Assembly (NCBI GenBank): GCA_947632715.1
Contig: CANRQF010000009.1
Coordinates: 1 to 33,512, forward strand
DNA: 33,512 bases
Direction: 5' to 3'
Origin: an uncultured Bacilli bacterium
GTDB lineage: Bacteria > Bacillota_I > Bacilli_A > RF39 > UBA660
Position 1 is the first letter of the stretch; each line of letters starts with the position of its first letter. The notes under the pieces were generated by a model. That model was not told the DNA's origin. It made no database searches and worked only from the letters and a program-made list of their open reading frames with translations. A program made the translations under genes and the position numbers. This document shows, in pieces, positions 1 to 8,500 of the stretch.

Positions 1-327
1 GTTGTTATAAAAGATCGTAAACTAATGAGTCAAGATGGTATATTAATAACTATTTTAAATATTAATACTTTAACAAGGAAATTATTAATAAAACCAAATG
101 TAACAGCAAGAGGTTTTGTTCTAGTTAATGAAAATCAAGAACTTATGAATAAAATAGAAAGAAAAATTAGTGATATAGTTAATACATTCTTAAAAACATC
201 TTTATATAACTATACTGATTTAAAAAATCAAATAATTTTAGAATTATTACCATATATTAATGAATTAACCGGTAGAAGACCAATTATTTTACCAGTAATT
301 ATGGAAGTTAATAAGAAAGAAGATTAA
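1..327 (+). CDS. rnj: Ribonuclease J, C-terminal fragment (5' end outside window)
   Basis: Frame open from base 1 (VVIKDRKLMSQDGILITILNINT...); C-terminal ...LTGRRPIILPVIMEV resembles the RNase J C-terminal domain. Confidence 0.8.
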   Translation, partial: VVIKDRKLMSQDGILITILNINTLTRKLLIKPNVTARGFVLVNENQELMNKIERKISDIVNTFLKTSLYNYTDLKNQIILELLPYINELTGRRPIILPVIMEVNKKED

Positions 328-356
328 CTTCTATTTTTTTTATAAAAAAATAGAAG
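328..356. terminator. Bidirectional hairpin terminator between RNase J and tyrS
   Basis: CTTCTATTTTTTT-tat-AAAAAAATAGAAG inverted repeat between convergent genes. Confidence 0.7.
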
Positions 357-366
357 AACTACTCTT

Positions 367-1593
367 CTATTCATATATACCTAAATAATATTTTTTCTTA
401 CCCTTTCTTATTAAATACACTTTTTTATCAATTGCGTTATCTTTTGTTACTAAATAATTATTATCAGTTATTTTTTCATTATTTAAACTAATTGCATTTC
501 CACTTATAAGTTCTCTTGCTTCTCTCTTACTTGGACATATATTAGTATTAACAAGTAAATCTTCTAATGGTAAATTATCTGTTAAATTAACTTTTTCCAT
601 ATCTTTAAAGTTATTTAAAATATCATCACTAGATAATTTCATAATATCACTTGTAAATAAAGCTCTACTCATAATTTCAGCTTTTTCACTTTCTTCACTA
701 CCATGTAAGAAAGTAATTATTTCTTTAGCTAAAGTTTTTTGAGCTATTCTATTTTCTGGATGTTCCTTTTGTTCTTTTTCGATATTTTCTATTTCTTCTT
801 TAGATAAGAAAGTAAATATTTTTAAATAATCAATAACCATTTCATCATCAGTATTAATTAAATATTGATATAATTCATAACTACTAGTTTTATTTTTATC
901 AAGCCATAAAGCATTACCTTCACTCTTACCAAACTTTTTACCATCTTTTGTAGTTACTAAAGGCATTGTAAAAGCATAAGCATCTTTACCTAATTTTTTC
1001 TTAATTAAATCAACACCAGCCGTAATATTTCCCCATTGATCAGAACCTGCAACTTGAAGTGTACAATTTTTTGTTTCATATAAATGTAAGAAATCTAGAG
1101 CTTGTAAAATCATATAAGAAAATTCTGTATAAGTAATACCAGTATCTAATCTTCTTCTGATAATATCTTTATCAAGCATATAATTAACATTAAAATATTT
1201 ACCATAATCTCTTAAGAAATCCAATGTATTAATATCTTTAGTCCAATCATAGTTATTTACTACTTCAAAACCAAATAAATCTTTAACTTGTTTAGTAAGA
1301 GCAGCAATATTTTTTTCTACTTCTTCTATACTTTTCATTTCTCTTTCTGTTGTAGGTCTAGGATCCCCAATTCTACCTGTTGCTCCGCCAATTAAAAGAA
1401 TCGGATTATGACCTGCCTCTTTTAATCTTTTAGATATTAAGAAACTAGATAAATGGCCTAAATGCAAACTATCAGCAGTAGGATCTGTGCCAATATAAAA
1501 AGTCATACCACCTTTATTTAATTTTTCTTCTAATTCAGGACTTGTAATATCTTTAATAAGTCCACGCCATTTTAATTCATCAAATATTTTCAT
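367..1593 (-). CDS. tyrS: Tyrosyl-tRNA synthetase
   Basis: 408 aa; GTDPTADSLHLGHL, QVAGSDQWGNI and KFGKSEG motifs; C-terminal S4-like domain; T-box upstream. Confidence 0.97.
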   Translation of the reverse strand: MKIFDELKWRGLIKDITSPELEEKLNKGGMTFYIGTDPTADSLHLGHLSSFLISKRLKEAGHNPILLIGGATGRIGDPRPTTEREMKSIEEVEKNIAALTKQVKDLFGFEVVNNYDWTKDINTLDFLRDYGKYFNVNYMLDKDIIRRRLDTGITYTEFSYMILQALDFLHLYETKNCTLQVAGSDQWGNITAGVDLIKKKLGKDAYAFTMPLVTTKDGKKFGKSEGNALWLDKNKTSSYELYQYLINTDDEMVIDYLKIFTFLSKEEIENIEKEQKEHPENRIAQKTLAKEIITFLHGSEESEKAEIMSRALFTSDIMKLSSDDILNNFKDMEKVNLTDNLPLEDLLVNTNICPSKREARELISGNAISLNNEKITDNNYLVTKDNAIDKKVYLIRKGKKKYYLGIYE

Positions 1594-1604
1594 ATAGTCT
1601 CCTT

Positions 1605-1765
1605 CTAATAAAAAAATTCATAAATCTGTAAGGACGAGTATAACCCGCGGTACCACCTTAATTTATGAATTATCATACACTTTATACTGATAACGGAGTA
1701 ACCGTTTTAGCTCCAGAGTTGTAAATTCCTTCATCGCTAATTAACTAAATTATATCAAATAATAA
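1605..1765 (-). promoter_or_regulatory. T-box leader upstream of tyrS
   Basis: Minus strand contains AAGGTGGTACCGCGG followed by a long terminator helix AATTCATAAAT...ATTTATGAATTTTTTTA just upstream of tyrS. Confidence 0.88.
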
Positions 1766-1776
1766 ATATTTCGCAA

Positions 1777-2079
1777 CTATTTTTTTAATATTCTTTGTTT
1801 ATTATCTTCTAATACTAGTAATTCATTTTGATATGCATTTACTAAATCTTCCATAGTGATTTCATCTTTTAAAGTTGCTGTTTCTAAAGTTATATAAGCA
1901 AAATTATAGTGAAAAAAGAAATTAACTAAATATAATTTAATCTCATCATCATCTAAAGGTAAATTAATAACTTTTCTACTACTTAGTATTGCTTCATAAC
2001 AAGTTTCATGAATAAAATTATAAAAATCTTCACTCTCTATATAATCTTCAATTTTTACATTATTACTACTATCTGCCAT
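1777..2079 (-). CDS. Hypothetical protein, 100 aa
   Basis: Clean ORF with RBS-like gggagg upstream; no family recognised. Confidence 0.7.
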   Translation of the reverse strand: MADSSNNVKIEDYIESEDFYNFIHETCYEAILSSRKVINLPLDDDEIKLYLVNFFFHYNFAYITLETATLKDEITMEDLVNAYQNELLVLEDNKQRILKK

Positions 2080-2105
2080 TATCTAAACCCTCCCTACAAA
2101 TATAA

Positions 2106-2828
2106 CTATAACTCTATATCAACATTATGATATATTTCTGTTACATCATCAATTGCATCTAACATATTATATAATTTTTTAAATGTTTCACTATCTTCAT
2201 CATTTAAAGTAATTTTATCTTTAGCAAACATACCAACTTGATCAATTTCATAATCAACATCTGGTATTAACTTTTCCACAACATCTTTAACTTTATCATG
2301 ATCATTTGGATGCATTGTAATAGTTACTTCACCATCTTCAACTTCAAAATCAATAATATCAATACCAGCATTTAATAATTCTTCAAATAAAACATCACTA
2401 TTTGGACATTTAAAAGTAAGGACACCAATATAGTCATAATTGTATGATACTGAATTAGTAACGCCTAAACTTTTATTTACTTTATTAAATGCTGCTCTCA
2501 CTTCACCAACCGTACGATTAACATTATCAGTTAAACATTTAATAATTAAGGTTGATGCTCCCGGACCAAATCCTTCATAAGTTACATCTTGATAATCTTC
2601 ACCACCAACACCTTTAGCTTTATCTATTGCTCTATTAATAATATCACTAGGTACTTGTTGTTTCTTAGCTTTTTCAATAATTCTTTTTAAACTAATATTG
2701 GCATCTGGATCCGGTATCCCCTTCTTTGCAGCTAAATAGATTTCTTTAGCAAAAGTTGTATATATTTTGCCTCTAGCTGCTCCTGTCTTTTGAATACTAT
2801 ATTTTCTTACTTCATATGCTCTTCCCAT
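2106..2828 (-). CDS. yebC: YebC/PmpR family regulatory protein
   Basis: 240 aa; MGRAYEVRK...AKEIYLAAKKG.PDPDANISLKRIIEKAKKQQVPSDIINRAIDKAKG, YEGFGPGASTLIIKCLTDNVNRT. Confidence 0.95.
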   Translation of the reverse strand: MGRAYEVRKYSIQKTGAARGKIYTTFAKEIYLAAKKGIPDPDANISLKRIIEKAKKQQVPSDIINRAIDKAKGVGGEDYQDVTYEGFGPGASTLIIKCLTDNVNRTVGEVRAAFNKVNKSLGVTNSVSYNYDYIGVLTFKCPNSDVLFEELLNAGIDIIDFEVEDGEVTITMHPNDHDKVKDVVEKLIPDVDYEIDQVGMFAKDKITLNDEDSETFKKLYNMLDAIDDVTEIYHNVDIEL

Positions 2829-2836
2829 AAATCCTC

Positions 2837-3880
2837 CTATAACAATCTTAATTTTCTCACAAATTCATAAACAAAATGTTTATTTTTTGTATTCTTTCTA
2901 ACATATTTTATGACTTTTAAAGTTTTATAGACATTAAAATAAGTTTTTCTTTCTTTTAACATCACATATTCTAATGCTTTTATAACTACTTCTCTATTAT
3001 CTTTAGCATTAAAATATCTTTTAACTTTTTTTATTAATTCGTCATCAATGCCTCTCAAAAGAGTATTATACAACAAATTACTATATTTTTTAAAGATAAA
3101 ATTATATCCATCATAATTTTTTAATACTTTTAATGTATCATAATATCCTAATTTAATATTTTCATTAATTTGATCTTTATTAACATTTAATGTACTTCCT
3201 AAAAATCTTGATGGTGTTATTCTTACTACTCTAGTTTTATCTTTTATTTTTTGTTTTAAACCAAAACCTTGAATTTCAATACTATAAACTTTATCATATC
3301 CTTTATCAAGTAACATATTAACTGGATTAGTATCATAAAAACCACCATCTATATAATAATCATCATCAATTAATTTAGTCCTTTTAAATACAGGTAAATT
3401 ACAACTAGCAAGTATATATTCCGCTAATTTTCCTTCTTTCATATCTTTTTTAAATAAATATAATGGTTTATAATCTTTAGCTCTAACGGTAACAAGTCCA
3501 TAATCTATTTTACTTTTTCTTAATTTTTTTTCATTAAGTATATTATTTAATACTTCTTTCAAATTATTTAAATCTATACCTTTATTTTTAACTATTAAAC
3601 TCATTTGTTCAATACCATAAACGAATTCTTTAAATTTTTGATTAGTATTAACACTGTTAACATATTCTTTTGTAAAATTAAGTAATTTACCTACATCAGC
3701 ATTTTTCCAAAATTCATATAATTTTTCTTCTTCATGACTAGCAATTAAAGCAGCATTAAAAGAACCAATTGAAGTTCCAACTACCCCATCTACTTTAATA
3801 CCACAACTTTTAAAAGCTAAATAACTACCAATTTGATAAGAGCCTTTTACTCCGCCTCCACCAAAAGCTAGACCTATCAT
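2837..3880 (-). CDS. Patatin-like phospholipase family protein
   Basis: GLAFGGGGVKGSYQIG oxyanion loop, VGTSIGSFNAAL (GxSxG), DGGFYDTNPV (DGG). Confidence 0.9.
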   Translation of the reverse strand: MIGLAFGGGGVKGSYQIGSYLAFKSCGIKVDGVVGTSIGSFNAALIASHEEEKLYEFWKNADVGKLLNFTKEYVNSVNTNQKFKEFVYGIEQMSLIVKNKGIDLNNLKEVLNNILNEKKLRKSKIDYGLVTVRAKDYKPLYLFKKDMKEGKLAEYILASCNLPVFKRTKLIDDDYYIDGGFYDTNPVNMLLDKGYDKVYSIEIQGFGLKQKIKDKTRVVRITPSRFLGSTLNVNKDQINENIKLGYYDTLKVLKNYDGYNFIFKKYSNLLYNTLLRGIDDELIKKVKRYFNAKDNREVVIKALEYVMLKERKTYFNVYKTLKVIKYVRKNTKNKHFVYEFVRKLRLL

Positions 3881-3889
3881 ATAACCACC

Positions 3890-4816
3890 TTATTTCTTAT
3901 TCTTAATAAATATTATTGGTTTAGCTAATAATTTTTGAACCACTCTTTTTTTACCACTATTTTTAAGTCTTTTATTATAATTATATAAAGTATCAAAACG
4001 ATAATGAATAATATTATCTAATTCATCACTATCCAATAATATAGGACTATTATAATTTTTTTCTAAAAAAATCTTTGATAAAATATATTTAAAACTTATT
4101 CCAAAATTAGATAATATATCCACTAATAATTCATTATATATAATTCTACCTTCACTACCTAAGCCGACATTAAATGTTTTTTTATTTAATTTTTCTTTAA
4201 AATCTAACGCTTTTACAAAAGCATAGGCTACATCTTTTGTAGTAGATACTTCTATTTCACTTGAATTTTTAACATTATATATAAAATTATCTTTTCTTAA
4301 ATTACTTAATATTAATGGTATTCTAAAAATGATATAATTTTTTAATTTCTTTTTAATTAATAATTCTGTATTATATTTATTTAAACTAAAATTAGTTAAA
4401 TTATCTTTATCTATTTCTTCATTAACTTTAGCTTCATTATTACTATATAAAGATGTTGTAGATGAATATAATAAATAACAATTCTTATTATAATAATTAA
4501 TCGCTTTTATTATATTCTCGGTACCACTGTAATCTACTATTTTACCAATTTTACTACTTAATTCTCCAAAAGGAGGAAGTACACTAGCTAAATGAATGAT
4601 ATAATCATGATCTCTTACTAATGCTTCAATTAAAACTCTATCATTCACATCACCATAAATAATATTGATTCTTTTTTTATATTTCTTTAATCGCAAATAA
4701 GTTCTTCTATTTTTTAAGTCTAAAGCAGTTATCTCATATTTACCTTCACTTAATAAATATCTGATTACTTCTAACCCTACACTACCAGCTGCTCCAGTTA
4801 CTAAAACCTTTTTCAA
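3890..4816 (-). CDS. NAD(P)-dependent epimerase/dehydratase (extended SDR)
   Basis: KVLVTGAAGSVGLEVIRYL Rossmann motif; IIHLASVLPP; LLYSSTTSLY; FRIPLIL. Confidence 0.85.
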   Translation of the reverse strand: MKKVLVTGAAGSVGLEVIRYLLSEGKYEITALDLKNRRTYLRLKKYKKRINIIYGDVNDRVLIEALVRDHDYIIHLASVLPPFGELSSKIGKIVDYSGTENIIKAINYYNKNCYLLYSSTTSLYSNNEAKVNEEIDKDNLTNFSLNKYNTELLIKKKLKNYIIFRIPLILSNLRKDNFIYNVKNSSEIEVSTTKDVAYAFVKALDFKEKLNKKTFNVGLGSEGRIIYNELLVDILSNFGISFKYILSKIFLEKNYNSPILLDSDELDNIIHYRFDTLYNYNKRLKNSGKKRVVQKLLAKPIIFIKNKK

Positions 4817-4826
4817 AATATATCAC

Positions 4827-5534
4827 CTACAATAAATTAGTAATAATGATAATTACTACACCTAATATTATACCATAGATAGTTTCTTTTTGCTTTAAAC
4901 TATCCTTAATTTCATTAAATAATTCAAATGCAAGTATATAAATTAACATACCAAATGTCAATGATAACAATATTCCTGAAATATTATCATTAATATTTCC
5001 TATTAAAACATTAATAGTAGCACCAACTAAAGCACTAATACATAAAATAAATATTAAAAAATAACTCTTTTTATTATTTTCCATTTGACTTCCTATTTGA
5101 AAACCTAGAGGAATATTATGTAAAGAAATACTTAACATCATTAATATACCTGCTCTTAAACTGGTTAATGTGACGTTATATAATGTAAATCCTTCAATTA
5201 AATTATGAATAGCTAAAGCCAAAATAGTTATTACCCCTATATGATTTAAATGATGTGTATGTTCTCTATGATTATGTTCATGATGATATGGAATAAGCTT
5301 ATCCAAAAGAATAAATAGAAATATACCAATGAAAATAGGAATTATTAAATAGATATTATTATATTCCATAATTTCTGGTAATAAATCAAAGATTAATAAA
5401 CCTATCATAACGACAAAGGCTAAAGCCATAGCAAACATATTCATTTTATCTTTATGATTAGTCTTTTTTAAGATTAAAATACCTATCAAAAAAAATAAGC
5501 CAACAAATAATGATAATATTAGTCCCCAAAACAT
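4827..5534 (-). CDS. ZIP family metal transporter
   Basis: Multi-TM; His-rich loop HHEHNHREHTHHLNHIG; ALAIHNLIEGFTL and SISLHNIPLGFQIG. Confidence 0.88.
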   Translation of the reverse strand: MFWGLILSLFVGLFFLIGILILKKTNHKDKMNMFAMALAFVVMIGLLIFDLLPEIMEYNNIYLIIPIFIGIFLFILLDKLIPYHHEHNHREHTHHLNHIGVITILALAIHNLIEGFTLYNVTLTSLRAGILMMLSISLHNIPLGFQIGSQMENNKKSYFLIFILCISALVGATINVLIGNINDNISGILLSLTFGMLIYILAFELFNEIKDSLKQKETIYGIILGVVIIIITNLL

Positions 5535-5569
5535 AAAATCACCAAAATAATTTTATCAAAAAAAGGGAA

Positions 5570-5599
5570 TAAAAAAAAGGATAATTTTGCAATTATCCT
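5570..5599 (-). terminator. Rho-independent terminator of the giant repeat-protein gene
   Basis: Minus strand AGGATAATT-gcaa-AATTATCCT followed by TTTTTTT; overlaps the stop codon. Confidence 0.8.
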
Positions 5600-8500
5600 A
5601 TTGTTTATAACAATTATCTACTCTAAATGTTAAGTAGCCACTTGCAGACTTATCAATATTTTCAGATTGATCATAGTCTCGATAGTTTCTAAATACTAAT
5701 TGTACATCATAATTATGAATAGTAGAACTTCCACTTCCTGCTCTATTATTAATAGTAATTGTTCCTAATAAGTTTTCACCTTTCTTAAGTTTAACTAAAT
5801 CAGTATCAATATTAGCAACTTGTACACCATCACTAGTTTCACCATGAATTTTTAAAACTAATTGATTATCAACATTACGATTAGTAAAGCTATTCTCATC
5901 AACATAATAGATGATATTATATGTACAAACTGTTATTCCAGAGCTTGAAGCTAAAGATACTCTTGCATCTTCTAAATTGCTTCCTATCTCAATATATTGA
6001 TTATTACCTACAGCATGAGGTGACATTTTATTAGCATCAATATGTAAATTAATTGGGCCTGAATTTTCCATTGTAACTAGAGCATCAACATCTGTATCAT
6101 ATTTGCTATCTTCACATTTACGATCGCAAACGCCATCGCCATCATCGTCACAATTTTCATCACATTTATCGTCACCATTGTAATCACAGTTACGATCACA
6201 TTCTTTATCGCCTGGAATTCCACCTAAGGAACCATCATCACAATTTCGATCACAAACTTTATCACTTGGAAGACCACCATTTGAACCATCATCACAGTTA
6301 TAGTCACAGATATGGTCACCCTTTTTACCACCATGAGAACCATCATCACAGTTACGGTCACAAACATTATCACCTGTTTTACCACCTAAGGAGCCATCAT
6401 CACAGTTATGATCACAGATACCATCACCTGGAATTCCGTTATTATCGCCATTATCACAGTTACGATCACAGACTCTATCACTTGGAGTATTACCAAATGA
6501 ACCATCATCACAATTGCGGTCACAAATTTTATCATTTGGTTTACCATCAAATGAACCATCATCACAATTTCGATCACAAATATCGTCACCAGGTACACCA
6601 CCGAATTCACCATGATCACAGTTGCGGTCACATATTCCATCACCAGCTACTCCACCAAATGAACCATCATCACAATTTTTATCACAAATACCATCATCTG
6701 GAGTACCACCGAATGATCCATCATCACAATTTAATGTACATACTTGATTTTCACAATCATGGTCGCAAACTCCATCACCGGCTTTACCAGGTTTACCATC
6801 ATCACAATTTTTATCACAAATACCATCATTATTAGTATCACAATTGCGGTCACATACTTCGTCATCTTTTGTTCCGCCGAATGATCCATCATCACAGTTG
6901 CGATCACAAACTTTATCGCTTGGAATACCACCGAATGATCCATCATCGCAATCTTTATCGCAAACATGGTCACCTTTTGTTCCACCAAATGAGCCATCAT
7001 CACAGTTACGATCACAAATTCCATCACCTGGAGTACCACCAATTGAACCATCGTCACAATTATGGTCACAAATCTTATCACCGGCTATTCCGTTATTACT
7101 TCCATCATCACAATTTCGATCACAGATGCCATCATTAGGTCTATTTCCAAATGAACCATCATCACAATTTCGATCACATTTGCCATCACCTTTTGTTCCA
7201 CCGAATGAACCATCATCACAATTGCGGTCGCAAATCTTATCACCTGGAATACCACCAAATGTACCATCATCACAATTGGTATCACATTTGCCATCGCCTT
7301 TTGTTCCGCCATTTTTACCATCATCGCAGTTACGGTCACAAACTAGGTCACCAGCAGCTCCACCATTTGAACCATCATCACAATTATGGTCACAAACTTT
7401 ATCGCCAGCTACACCATTATTATTTCCTGTATCACAGTTACGATCACATATACCATCATTAGGTTTACCATCAAATGAACCATCGTCGCAGTTACGGTCA
7501 CATTTACCATCACCAGCTTTGCCACCATTTGAACCATCGTCACAATTACGGTCACAAACTTTATCACTAGGTATACCATTAAATTTACCATCATCACAAT
7601 TAGAATCACATTTATGATCACCTTTTTGACCACCATTTGTTCCGTCATCACAGTTGCGGTCACACTTACCATCATTTATTTTACCATTATTAGTTCCATC
7701 ATCACAATTATGATCACAAATACCATCATTAGCTAAACCTTTGTTATCGCCATTATCACAGTTACGATCACATTTGTCATCACCAGCAGTATTACCAAAT
7801 GAACCATCATCACAGTTACGGTCACACTTGCCATCGCCTGGCTTACCACCGTATGAGCCATCATCACAGTTCTTATCGCATTTACCATCGCCTGGAGTAC
7901 CACCGAATTCACCATGGTCACAATTACGATCACATTTGCCATCGCCTTCAACTCCACCAAATGATCCATCGTCACAGTTACGATCACAAGTACCATCATT
8001 AGGTTTACCACCGTTTGAACCATCGTCACAATTTAGATTACAAACATCTTTATCGCAATTTTTATCACAGATACCATCATCTGGCTCACCACCATTTGAA
8101 CCATCGTCACAGTTACGATCACATTTGCCATCATCTGGATTACCACCATGGGAACCATCGTCACAATTTCGATCACATTTATTATCGCCAGCGTCTCCAC
8201 CAAATGAGCCATCATCACAATCGGAATCGCATTTACCATCGCCGGCATCGCCACCGTTTGAGCCATCATCACAGTTTCGATCGCACTTACCATCATCTGG
8301 AGTTCCATTTAGTGTTCCATCATCACAGTTACGGTCGCATTTACCATCACCTGGATCACCGCCATTAGTTCCATCATCACAATTACGATCACATTTACCA
8401 TCACCGGCATCACCACCGAATGAACCATCATCGCAATTTGTTGTACATTTTCCGCTTGGGTTAGTACAATTGCGGTCACATACTCCATCACCAGGTTTAC

